A stretch of 64,000 nt of DNA from Trifolium pratense. Its lineage: Eukaryota; Streptophyta; Magnoliopsida; Fabales; Fabaceae. The first letter of the stretch is position 1. Each line of letters begins with the position of its first letter. Shown here piece after piece: positions 47,266 through 58,784 of this stretch. The position numbers and the translations under genes were made by a program. The stretch spans positions 16,058,001 to 16,122,000 of the forward strand of contig NC_060060.1 in the NCBI RefSeq assembly GCF_020283565.1, written 5' to 3'. A model generated the notes under the pieces. The model worked only from the letters and a program-made list of their open reading frames with translations. It had not been told where the DNA came from and searched no databases.

Positions 47266-47574
47266 CTAGTCAGATGGATAATACTCAGAAGAAATCTCAG
47301 ATTTCTCCTCAGCATCATCTGATGATATTTCTATAGGATCTGGGTTCTGCTCTTCTTCTTCTTCGTCTTGTTCTTCTTCTGGAACATAGCCAGCCAAGAA
47401 TTCAGCATAGTCAGCGTCAACTTCATCTTCCTCAGCTTCAGAGTCTGATGAGATGATTATCATTTCAGCATCTTGTGGTTTCTTGTTGTCTTCTTTATCT
47501 TTTTCATCTTTTTCGCATTCTTCTTCTTCTTTCTTTCTACGAACCTCTGCAATACGTGCACTAAATCTTTTCAT
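47266..47574 (-). CDS. antisense acidic ORF in the Sirevirus, 102 aa
   Basis: Runs opposite to the element from ATG 47574 to a stop at 47266. The N-terminus is basic (MKRFSARIAEVRRKK), the rest very acidic. Two stretches, MIIISSDSEAEEDE near 38-51 and PIEISSDDAEE near 80-90, have a hydrophobic core followed by SSD and acidic residues, the pattern of phosphorylation-dependent SUMO-interaction motifs. A TATA-like box lies 58-66 bases upstream and AATAAA about 53 bases downstream. No counterpart is visible in the left Sirevirus. I do not recognise a family. Low-complexity acidic ORFs can occur by chance opposite Leu/Ser-rich DNA, but there is no sense gene here. Confidence 0.55.
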   Translation of the reverse strand: MKRFSARIAEVRRKKEEEECEKDEKDKEDNKKPQDAEMIIISSDSEAEEDEVDADYAEFLAGYVPEEEQDEEEEEQNPDPIEISSDDAEEKSEISSEYYPSD

Positions 47575-47631
47575 TCTTCTTGATATACTTGTTTATATTT
47601 TGTTGTGCAGAACGTTTGTTACCAAAGTGCA

Positions 47632-47640
47632 CCTTTTATA
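47632..47640 (-). promoter_or_regulatory. TATA-like box of the antisense ORF
   Basis: Minus-strand TATAAAAGG, a close match to the plant TATA consensus. Its 58-66 base distance to ATG 47574 would give a short leader. Confidence 0.5.
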
Positions 47641-48146
47641 GATTTTTTTTTGGAGCGTTGGTTTTCGCTTTTGAAATAAATTCACCTTTGTAACAACCAA
47701 TTTCCTTCTTTGACTGTCTTGGTTATCTAATTTTTTTTTACTTTTTGATAATGACAAAAGGGGGAGTAGTTACGCATTAATTGATAAGTTTCAAAAAGCT
47801 GAAACCACTTTTGAATTGTTTTACGTATTTCAATGCGGAGATTAAGTAATTTAAAACTGAAATCAAAATTCATAAGTAAGGATAAGTTAAAAGTGCAATT
47901 TCAACTTAGCCTTATGAGACTCAGGGGGAGAGCTTGCAAACCTCTCGCTCTGAAGAAAGATGTGAAATTTGTTTCACTTTAAATACTTAAGTCTTATACT
48001 AAATTAAATTTTCATGGATAAAACTTAAAGCTTAGGCTTTATGGAGTATCAATCTTAGGGGGAGCTTGCAAACCTCATAAACCTAAGAGAAACATGATAA
48101 GTTAATTTAACAACAATTGTCAATTAATACTTATGTTTGTCATCAT
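47641..48146 (+). other. non-coding region with repeated purine motifs
   Basis: No ORF. GACAAAAGGGGGAG at about 47752-47766, CAGGGGGAGAGCTTGCAAACC near 47922 and AGGGGGAGCTTGCAAACC near 48057 are copies of the polypurine tract. The last two share GGGGGAG-GCTTGCAAACC. Confidence 0.65.
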
Positions 48147-48161
48147 CAAAAAGGGGGAGAT
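48147..48161 (+). promoter_or_regulatory. polypurine tract of the complete Sirevirus
   Basis: CAAAAAGGGGGAGAT directly precedes the 3' LTR, the same motif as at 3939. Confidence 0.9.
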
Positions 48162-49275
48162 TGTTGGAACAAAATTGATTTAAAAAATGTTTGCCCCTAA
48201 AACTATTAAGGTTTTGATGATAACAAAGCATTAATAAACAATTGGAAGGACTAAAAATTTAATTTTAGTGTGCAGATATTAGCTTCAGATAAGCTCTGAG
48301 TAAAGCTCAGAAGATATGTATTCAGAAGTTTATAAGCGCACAGAAGATGTTGAACTTCAGAGGTTACAACCTTCAGATGATGAAGTCATCAGAACTTCTT
48401 AAGGTCTTAGCCGCATCAAACTCTGATGATCTTCTTGAAGTCTGTGAAGATTCTCTTTTGCAAGTCAACTCTTCTACCAATGAAGAAAAGGACCTTTCAA
48501 GCTTGATCAGAACAGCTACTCTCATTTTGTCTGTCCACTCTTGAGAACGTGGGACATCAGACTTGTTAGCTGAATAAGGAAAGTCTTCTCTGTACATGGT
48601 CAAAGTATCTGAAACTCTTACTCAGTTTTAGAAACAACCAAACTGCATCAGGACAAGTTGCTTGAAGACAAATGGTTATCTACTTCAACGGTCATTTCTG
48701 CAACGACTCTTTTCCAGCTATATATATATACTAAAAGGATCCGTTGTATCAAATATATATAGAACAAGACAATCAAGGATCTAATACGCGCTGAACAAAC
48801 TCTGAAGTCTGTGTATACAAGCTCTGAACCTCTGATCTAGTGTTTTTGCACTTGTAGTTCAAATACTTTGTATTCATTGTATTTGCTCGTTTAGGTTCTC
48901 CTAAGAGCAGTTGTATACATTCAACTACATTATTACTTTCTGATACCTGAGATAACTTAAGCTTGTGTGCTTAAGTGTGAAGTCTTAAGCTTGTGTGCTT
49001 GAGCATAGTTGTGAAGTCTCTTGCTTGTGTGCTTGAGCATTTGTAATCTTGTGTGATTATAGTGAACTCCCTTGGAAGTGCAAGGGGACTGGACTACTCT
49101 CGTTTTGTGAGAGGAACCAGTATAAATTGCTTGTGTGCTTTCTCTCTCTCTCTCTCTCGTGTTATTATTTGTGTTACTTATCCGCTGCTAACGTAGTTAA
49201 GTTAAGAACTTTGAAAAAGTTTTAACTTAGCTAAAACACAATTCAACCCCCCCTTCTTGTGTTTTCACACCTTCA
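48162..49275 (+). repeat. 3' LTR of the complete Sirevirus
   Basis: 1114 bp. It differs from the 5' LTR by G/A near 35312, A/G near 35570, A/T near 36125 (positions in the 5' LTR) and two extra bases in the CT run. Confidence 0.97.
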
Positions 49276-50455
49276 ATTGTCAGCTCTGCATTTACTTATT
49301 TAATCCTTTTTTTAATGAAGTAATATGAACATGATCATGTGTTGAAGCAGTTATATTTCTTAAATATGAAGATATATTTTGAAAAGGCACAAAAGAGCTA
49401 TCATTGAGAATTAATAAAGGATTGAAAAGTTATTGTTCCTGTAAGGATTTGAGGGGGTATGCACTTAGCTAGACGATGTTCTAGGTCTAAGTTTGAGAGT
49501 AGATATGTATATAGAATGTGATGATCCTATCAGAATTTTGGTTGGACATATATATAGACTTAAGATATAATTGTCCTGGGTGAGATACATGCATCATGGA
49601 GTCACTATCTCCATTATTCTAGGAGTAGTTATCACATGTGAGCTATAACTTCAGCCTTATCTCCTTACGGTCCTTAGGATCGGGGTATTTTGTTGATACT
49701 CTGGGCGAGAATCTTGACCCGGTCTTTTTGAGACTATCACTTACTCCATGGCCAAAGCTTCCGCAGTAGCTGCATTATCTAATCCCTTGACTCTCCATGT
49801 TGCTATCGCGATGACAGTTTCAAGATTGAATTTCTTGGCTCACTATTTGAAATAATTTTTAAGATTGAAAAACGTTGATAAAGAAATTTCCTCTAAACTT
49901 AAATATAAGAAGAAAAAAAAAGTCAACATGTTTGAATTTTTTCTTATATTTAAGTCTAACATGGTGTCCGATGCACCCCTAGCAGCCTTAAAAATCCAAA
50001 AGATCGTGTGCCACTTATACCTAATCGTACTCATAACCACATCAAATCTTCAAACTTATTGCATAGTAATATGAGCCAACTACTTACGAAGTAATCTCAA
50101 CGGCTATAAATAAATATAAAAATTGGTCAAAATAAATAAATAAAAATATAAAAAAATAATGACTACCCCACGGGCAAACAAAGAAGGGGCATTGAAATTG
50201 GCATGATGGTTGTAGTAGTTTAAGACAAGAAAAGGAAAGGCGGTGACATACACGCATATATATTAGCACAAACACAACGCATATACGATTACCAGTGGCA
50301 TAAAACAAAAACGCATCTCAAATAAATTAGGTATAACGCACGCCTTTAAATTCTTCTATTCTATATTTCTTGGTCGCCACGAAGCGTAACTAACAGAGGA
50401 AAAAAAAACACCACAGAGAGAGAAAGATAAAGAGAAAGAGAAAGAGAATTAGATT
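49276..50455. repeat. upstream block of the kinase unit, copy B
   Basis: Continues the block interrupted by the Sirevirus and matches 25279-26440 with small substitutions and indels. Besides the small ORF at 49748 no gene is seen. Confidence 0.8.
49748..49855 (+). CDS. possible 35-codon ORF, copy B
   Basis: Encodes the same residues as 25752-25859; two synonymous differences. Function unknown. Confidence 0.25.
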   Translation: MAKASAVAALSNPLTLHVAIAMTVSRLNFLAHYLK

Positions 50456-50703
50456 CTCGTATTGGAAGAAGAAGAAGAAGCTCTGGATTCCACCTCTTCC
50501 CGTCCTTCCTGCTTATTCTTCAGGTCTTTCTTCTTCGATTCTCTCTCTATTTTTTTTTAGCTCTTTTTGTTTCTTCAGATCCGATCCGATTTTGTTTCGA
50601 TTATTATTCCGATTTGTTTTCTCAATTGATTCTGATTTGTCTTCGATTGATTGATTCTGTTTTCAATTGAATTGTATTTTGATGTTAATTGACCATGAAT
50701 TTA
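50456..50703 (+). repeat. leader block copy 4, left part
   Basis: The ATTGGAAGAAGAAG leader, a donor-like TTCTTCAG|GTCTTT near 50524 and the start of the intron. Compared with the other copies, about a dozen bases around GAGGCGGTTATG are missing, which removes the upstream ATG. It is cut by the Harbinger element and resumes at 54718. Confidence 0.75.
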
Positions 50704-51061
50704 GGGTATGTTTGGTTCGGGGGTTTCGGAGGGGAGGGGAGGGGAGGGGAGGTAATATTTTAATTTTTTTGTGTTTGGTTCAATTTTTAGGAGGGGATAT
50801 GAGGGGAGGGGAGGTGAGCAGAATCCCTCCTAAACTCAATTTTTGCTTCCCCAAATTGGGGGATTTGGAGGGGAGGGGAGGGAAGCTTAAAATATTTATC
50901 CTCAAAATTATCCTCAATATATTTTAGAATTCCAATATTATCCTTGTCTGTATTGCCTATACTCCTTGTCTGCCTCTGTTTGTTTGTGTGGTGCCGTTGC
51001 TGCTCGTTAATCAAGTATTTATCTGTTTGTTTTTTATGATTACTTGCGTTATATATGGACA

Positions 51062-52118
<1,057 letters not shown>

Positions 52119-53440
52119 CAGGGGCGGATCCAGTGCATGGTGAGGGTGTGCACCTGCACACCCTGAAATTTGAAAATTTCCACAGGTACCCCTCTTCTTT
52201 TCTAATTTTGACCACCCTGAATATTTTATTTTGCACCTTGACCCCTTGACACCCAAAGTCTGAAACTCCACTCTCACAATACAATTTCACACTTCTCTCT
52301 AAACTAATATTCTCTCATATCATGTCAAAACTATTCACACAAACCACCGAAAATTTGATCTGAAGATTCTGAACCGGCGGCGGCGACCACTCCAGCCACC
52401 ACCACTGTCCATGACCGCGCGAGATCTCCTCTCAGTCTCCTATCTCTGCGATTTTTCAGTGCGATTTCTCCATTTTTCTCTGCGATTTTGTTGTGCGAAT
52501 TTCTCAGATTTCTGTGCGATTTCTCTCCCTATTCATCACCACAACCCTTCCTCACGAAGATTCAGACAACATTAGCAAGGTAATTGATCTTGATTTTAGG
52601 GTTTTGTTAATTTTTTTAATTTAGGGTTTTTTGAAAATTATGAATGAATTGAGATTTTAGTATTTTAGGGTTTTATGAAATTTTTGTTGGAAGTTTGTGA
52701 TTTATTCTTATCTATAATTTTTATTGCGATTGAAATTTTGTTCATTTATGAAATCAGTTTATTAGTTTGTTACCTTTGTAATTTTTGGGATTCTACTAGT
52801 TAGGTGGGTGTGGCCGTGTGGGTGATGTGTTTCTCTGCTAAAATTTTGCAGCTTATTGTGTTTGTGTTGATTTAGTTTTCTCAACTACATGTATCACATT
52901 CTCAATATAGTGATTGTGTTTGTGTTGGTTTATTCTTGTCTGCGAGATTTGTTCTTCCCCATCTCTATCTTTGTTGGTCATCACTGCATAGATCTGTCAC
53001 AAGATTAGGTACCATTTTGTGTCTATTGTTAGCAAAGCTCCTGTGGCCAACTGTTTTTGAGATATGAATTCCATTTTTTAAATTTTAGAGTTTGGTTCTA
53101 TTCTGTGTTGAAAGTTTTCTGGATCATCTTTTAAATTGGTTTTGAGTTGGATCCTATTTTTTCACTGAAGTTTTTAATCTGGGTATATTGAAGCGGATCA
53201 TCATTGACCCAAGTTTCAATTTTGGGATTTTATTTTGTGTTGTTTAATCCCCTTTTCTGTATTGTTCAGATTTTAAATTTTTCTTTCTTTCTTTCTTATA
53301 TGACTTTGTAATTTTAGCCAAAATGATTTGTCCTGACCATGAAGGTGCGGAAGAAGAAAAGCAACAACTCCATCAATTTTCCATTTACATTCTATTTAAT
53401 TTGAGTGAAAAGTAGCAACTTGAATTTTTGCAGATGAGAA
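52119..53440 (+). other. possible hAT-like 5' end with leader-like DNA
   Basis: CAGGGGCGGATCCAGTG resembles the terminal sequence of plant hAT elements. Downstream, a region with repeated TGCGATTTCTC (52447-52530) ends in AGCAAG|GTAATT near 52578, which looks like a leader exon and donor. No matching right terminus was found, so this may be a captured or truncated piece. Confidence 0.35.
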
Positions 53441-53857
53441 ACAGGATTAGTGGTGGGAAGATGATGTTGAGAGATGAAAAGTTTTGAATACGCTTTCCTT
53501 TGTTCTATCAATTTTAGCAATATGTATTCTGATCCCAAGTGGGAATGGGATGGTAAGCAGGCTGGTGTTCTGGTTAATAGCTTTGTTTTTCATTTCATAA
53601 ATGCTTTCTTTGCAATGGATAACCCCGGAAAATGTAGAATCCTCTCTAGTTTGTATACCTGTCCTTTTCATTTTTACTTTAATTCAGACTAGCCAATTCA
53701 ATGTACCTAATTGGAAGCGCAGTGTTAAGAACCTGAGGATGCAATAAGAGAAACAACAATGAAGGTTGTGGGTCAGAGATAGATTAGTACAATCATTAAT
53801 GAGATCCGCAACTCAAACAACCACCGGCCAAATTCATTGGTTCTCATTGTTATAGTT

Positions 53858-53907
<50 letters not shown>

Positions 53908-54153
53908 CATGTTTTCCTGCACATACATATATAAGATGTTTTTCCTCTGTTATTGCTTTTCGTCTGCATACATTGATACATACATAATGTTTTCCTATAG
54001 ATACATATATATCACGTTAATAATTTGCGTTTACATATATATGTGTATTGCTTTGCTCTTTTTTCTTTTATATGTAGTTTAAATGTTAATTTTTTTATAG
54101 GAGCATTGATAGTTTGTTAAACTATGTGAAATTTATTTTTTTAAAAATATTTT
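53441..54153. other. Harbinger interior, no gene seen
   Basis: Short unsupported ORFs only. A (TA)n(TG)n microsatellite lies at about 53863-53907. Confidence 0.5.
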
Positions 54154-54333
54154 ATTGAATTAGATAGATCATCAGGAACGAGAAATTGCTATTAATAGAT
54201 GGTTTGATTTGCGTCGAAGAGCTGTAGCTCAACTTATGTGTGCAATTGTTTATTGTTATGTTCGGATGTCTCGTAAGAGAAAATTAAGTTATAGTATGAA
54301 CTCTGAGAGAGGTTGTACGATATACTTTGTTTG
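54154..54333 (+). pseudogene. short open stretch, possibly a transposase N-terminal remnant
   Basis: From about 54166 the frame reads DHQEREIAINRWFDLRRRA, then AQLMCAIVYCY, then SRKRKLSYSMNSERG, to a TGA near 54331. A hydrophobic helix followed by a basic stretch before SERGC is reminiscent of N-termini of plant HARBI1-like nucleases. Resemblance is weak. Confidence 0.3.
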
Positions 54334-54717
54334 AATATTTTCTTCCGTGTTTTATTGAATCAAAGTTTTGGTTTTAATGTCTATGTAGTGAATTTCTTGG
54401 TGTGGTAATGAGTTTTGTGTATGTGATATTTTTTTCTTTGAAAAATATGTGTTATTTGTTTTGATGTAATAATAAAGATATATTAGTTTTGAAAATATGA
54501 GTGTTATAAGATTTTAAGGATAAAAAAGTAAATTGTTTTTAAAATACCTCCCCTCCCCTTGTGAACCAAACATATATTTAATTAAATCACCTCCCCTCCT
54601 CTCCCCTCTTTTGAACCAAACACATATGTAATTAAAAAATTTCTCTCCCCTTCCCTCCCCTCCCCTCTATAAAAATACCTCACCCCCCCCTCCCCCTAAT
54701 TTGAACCAAACAGACCC

Positions 54718-55530
54718 TTATTGAATTTGGTTTTGATGATGTGATTTTATTGGACTTGATGTTAGTTAGGGTTTGAATATTGGAATCTATGGGGATTTAA
54801 AATCTATTGGAATCTATGTTTTGGTGAAATATACTACTTTTAAATTGCATACTTAATGTTTTGTTTCATGGGGATTAAAAATCTTATGTGATACTGTTTC
54901 TAATTAATCCTAGGGCAGCTTCTTCAGTTTTGGAATTTAGTTTCTAGTTGGTTTGGTACACAGGATTCTCAAGCTGATTATTTGTTTTTTGTCTCCTTAA
55001 AGTTTTAGACCTTGTGCATGATTTTTTATTTAAATTTAACTGTTATGATATTGATATACTATACTATATGAAATTAATTTTAACGCAAACATAAATGCAA
55101 TCAATTTTACTAGGTTGAGCACTTGATTGCTTTTTTTATAGCATCGAAGTTTGTATGCTGTTTGGTTTGTTCCAAGTTTTGTAGGGATTTTTTTTTTTTT
55201 GTTCGTCATATTTCACATTGTTATTTTTTTCTTGGTCACGTTTCACATTTTTTATGGCCAGTTTTCTCAGCCTGCATAGTTATATAATATCTGAGTTAAT
55301 TTAAATCTGGATTTTGCTATTATTATAATGTGAGCAAATTGCAAAATACTTGTGTTTACACCATATGGAAGTATGTATTTTGGGATTATTAATCTAACCC
55401 CACGTGCTTTGGCCACCTTCTTTTATCGCAGGGTTGTCTGGGCCGTAAATAAATTGGGCCTGAGTCCAACATTAGTTGATCGGTATCGGGACGAGAGTTG
55501 AGTGAGAGTGTGTGTAGCACGTTGATCGGA
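54718..55530 (+). promoter_or_regulatory. leader block copy 4, right part, before membrane-protein gene copy B
   Basis: Intron-like DNA up to the acceptor TTTTATCGCAG|GGTTG near 55431, then a leader to ATG 55531. Same layout as copy A, but its intron is 4 kb longer because of the Harbinger element. Confidence 0.55.
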
Positions 55531-55787
55531 ATGGAGAAGAGGATCACCCTGGTTCAGACCGTCGCCACCGCCGGCGTTTTCTCCGCCATTTCCTTCTGGT
55601 AACTCTTTCTCACTCTCATTCCACCAATTTTCTTTTCAATTTCTATCCAACCAACCTAATCTCAATTCAATTCTCTGTCGATTTTAGGTATGGATTCATG
55701 TTCGGGAGAGAATCCTCTCGCAAAGAGCTTTCTCAACTAATCGAAGATCTCCGTCGCGGTAATCCAACTCCTCCTCCTCATTCTTGA
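55531..55787 (+). CDS. small one-pass membrane protein, copy B
   Basis: Exons 55531-55598 and 55688-55787, GT-AG intron, 55 codons plus TGA. The hydrophobic segment (GVFSAISFWYGFMFG) is followed by RESSRKELSQLIEDLRR. Ala, Tyr and Glu at the three places where copy A differs look like the conserved state, but I cannot test this without homologues. A possible donor CGCG|GTAATC at 55758 is in the same phase as the acceptor of kinase exon 6 at 58784. Family not recognised. Confidence 0.72.
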
Positions 55788-58107
55788 AGCTATTTCTTCT
55801 TATTGCGCCGTTTAGAGTAGCTTCACTCACTATGTCACTTCTCGCATTGGTTTCAATTTCAATTTCTATATCTATATTGTGTGTGTATATGTGTTCAATT
55901 TTGTAACTAGTGTTGATTGATTGTAGTCTGTAGAGGCTGACCTACTATGTAACACACCGATACCTTGTTTATTTAAGGTATCATAAAGAGTATCATAAAG
56001 AGTTTCACAGGCTAATGATACCTTGTTTATTTTTATCATTGGAGTTCCATGACGTAGCATAGAGGATATCAAAATTGATAATACCTTAACTTATTTAAGG
56101 TATGGTATCATCAAATATATCATCAATTTAAGTTAAAAAAATAAATATAGAAGAGATCACTTGTTAATAATGTATGATACCCTCCGTTTCAAAAAAATAA
56201 TGTATGATACCCAAAGTGGTATCACCATTGGAGCAAAATATGTATGAGTTGCATAAGTATTACATGGCATTGTAGAACCACTTGTTAGTAATGTATGATA
56301 CTCAAAGTGTTAGCACCATTAGAGATGTTGTTATTACATTAAATCACTTCCATTTTTTTATAAATTATTATCGGTGTCAGTATGTGATTTCTACGTCTGT
56401 ATCACTGTTTCATACCGGAGGTTGCTTCTGAACTATGTGAGCTTGTTGAATGTGTGCGCAAACACTTCTTTAGTTTCCTTACAACATTTTGTTACGATTT
56501 TGTTGAATGTTATCTGTTTGAGAGGGAAAGAGAGGTATCTTTCTGTATAAATCTATCGGCTTAGTTGTAATTTATAATTTGACAAGTTTGTTAAGCTCAG
56601 CTTATGCTTCAACTACTTCTGTTATCGTTGTTGCTTTTCATAGATAATCTTTGAAGAGCAAAGAAACGGTGTAAATTTTAGATTTGGTATGGTATGTGAC
56701 CTTAGTTTTAAACAAGTGATAGTTTTTGGAAGGTGAATGAAATGTTACTTGTTACTTTAGAGCAGTAGCCCACTCGAGAGGGAAATATAATTGAAATGAA
56801 GAAAATTTGAATTTATTGTTCTGCCTTTTTTTTTTTTCATTCCATTGTCTTCATGTTTATAGAGATTCATAAATTCCTAAAAGCATATTGCTACAGATCA
56901 AAAATGGCCAAGTGACTAAGCATTCTTACATGCCTAATAACCAAAAAATGAATTTTGTAATTGAAAAGATTTTGTAAAACAAAAGCATAACAATGGGGCA
57001 CAATTAGAGTGGCATATCAAGTTCATATGGCTGAACAAAAGGCAAGAGGTAAATAGGAATTACTTGGTAGTGTGGCACAAGTTGGAGTGCATGATGAATT
57101 TACGGAGGCTTGTTGTAGTTAGTAAGGGTGAAGTTCAGTTTCCAACTCGGTGAATAATGATTTTTTGATAAACTCATGACTGATGGTGGAAATTCTAATT
57201 CATATCTATATTTGTTTTGGCTTCCTGTTGTGGTTTGATGGAATTTTTTCTCCTTAATTGGTCATATTGTTGTGTCATTTATATCTTGCATGAGTTAGTT
57301 GGTAGATTGGTCTGTAGATGTTTTGGAGGGTGCTAAGGCTATAACACTGATGTCTGATGTGAATAGTTTGATTGTCATCACATCATGAAATGAGGCGGAA
57401 CAAAAAATTGGTGTTATGAAAAATCTTGTTGTATGCTGCGGTTATGAAGGGTATTTTTGCTATTATGGAGGGGATGCAATCTTGCTTGAGCAGTTGTTTG
57501 GTATGGTTTTAAGTAGTAGAATAGTAGAGGCATGGAAAAAATTTGTGTTTTAATGGCTCATGTAATTCGCTCCCATGGGTCGTTCTAAACAGAGACGAGG
57601 GCGAGAATATAGTATTGATCTAGACTGCTTTGGCATGATGTCTATTGTTAATTCTTAATGAATATGAGTATTTATAATATCAGTTTCAAGAACTGGTACC
57701 AGTAGGTGTGATGGTGTTTATGGATTACATTCTTTTGATGTACAAATGACAATGTAATAGGTACTTAGCATTAATAAAATGACTTCTGTTTTTGAAAAAA
57801 AATAATGTGACAATTTTCTTATCGCATCTTGTTATCTTTGTTGTGGTGTTGAATATTGTTACAAATTGAGACACAATAAGAATGTTCAAATAAGATGAGG
57901 ATGTCATTCTCTGAGCAATTTGACATATGCTGCTTTATTCAAATCTTACAGAGTGAGGTGAACAAATGACATTGGTGAGCTTTTGTAGACATTTAAAAGG
58001 ATAGAAGTGGTGAAAACTGAATAGAGACCAACTCCAGTATATTGATTCTTTACCGTCAGCAGATAAAGTTTTTTCTCGTTAATAAATGGAGTTTTATATA
58101 TACAATG
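55788..58107 (+). other. downstream region of membrane-protein gene, copy B
   Basis: Matches 20070-22405, including the ATACCTTG inverted repeats (about 55944-56240) and the AGTGAGGTG exon-like block near 57950. No further gene. Similarity stops at ATACAATGAAATAAA. Confidence 0.55.
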
Positions 58108-58644
58108 AAATAAATTTATGTATCAAGATTAAATTCAAAATAACAAAGATACTATCACATTATATTTTTAAATTTATGTATCAAGATTAAATTCAAAATA
58201 ACAAAGAAAAACAAAATTAACAATGTATTTGGTGATATTGGATATATTCATATAGGAATACTACTTTAATGTATTAACAGGATAAATGTCTTAATAAATA
58301 TATTTGAATGCAATATATATCACACAAGATGAGTTGGATGAGTGGCAAAGACTAACATCAATATTTGAGGGGAGGTGGGTTCGATTCCTGCTAGCTGTAA
58401 AATTCAAGGTTTTTTTGGAAATATTAATTGATGGTTTATACCGGTTTGAACCGCTGCCAGTTTCACCGGTTTAACCACTGACCCGTCCGGTTCGCACCGG
58501 TTTAACCACTGACCCGTCCGGTTCGCACCGGTTTATACCGGATTTGATGCAGAACCGGTTCTGCAACTGAACCTGCCCGGAAATACCACCGGTTCCCGGC
58601 CAGACCGGTCCGACCGGCCGGTCCGGTCCGGGTTTTAAAACACT
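58108..58644. repeat. filler between membrane-protein gene and truncated kinase
   Basis: Contains two copies of TTTATGTATCAAGATTAAAT (about 58115 and 58171). Two adjacent copies of an approximately 31-bp unit built on CCGGTTTAACCACTGACCCG (about 58468-58530) lie in a GC-rich region full of CCGG. It ends in GGTTTTAAAACACTGG, a motif seen at ends of some plant DNA transposons. It occupies the point where kinase exons 1-5 should be. Confidence 0.6.
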
Positions 58645-58784
58645 GGTTATTGCAATTGTTTTTTCTCATTGCAATTCATATGTATTGAAATATTTAAGGT
58701 ATTGCTCATGGTATGAAAGATATTCTGTAATCTAGCTTTATTAAAATATGTATTGTTGTTTTGACTCTTTGCCGCTCTTTGCAG

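Larger units (their letters stand above)
35087..49275 (+). mobile_element. complete Sirevirus retrotransposon with nested CACTA element
   Basis: LTRs are 1112 and 1114 bp, both starting TGTTGGAAC and ending CACCTTCA. TSD ATTGT stands at 35082-35086 and 49276-49280. Inside are a tRNA-Met primer-binding site, gag, pol, the env-like ORF, an antisense ORF and a polypurine tract. I count three substitutions and a two-base CT indel between the LTRs, so insertion is recent. The coding region has several breaks despite that youth. Confidence 0.97.
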
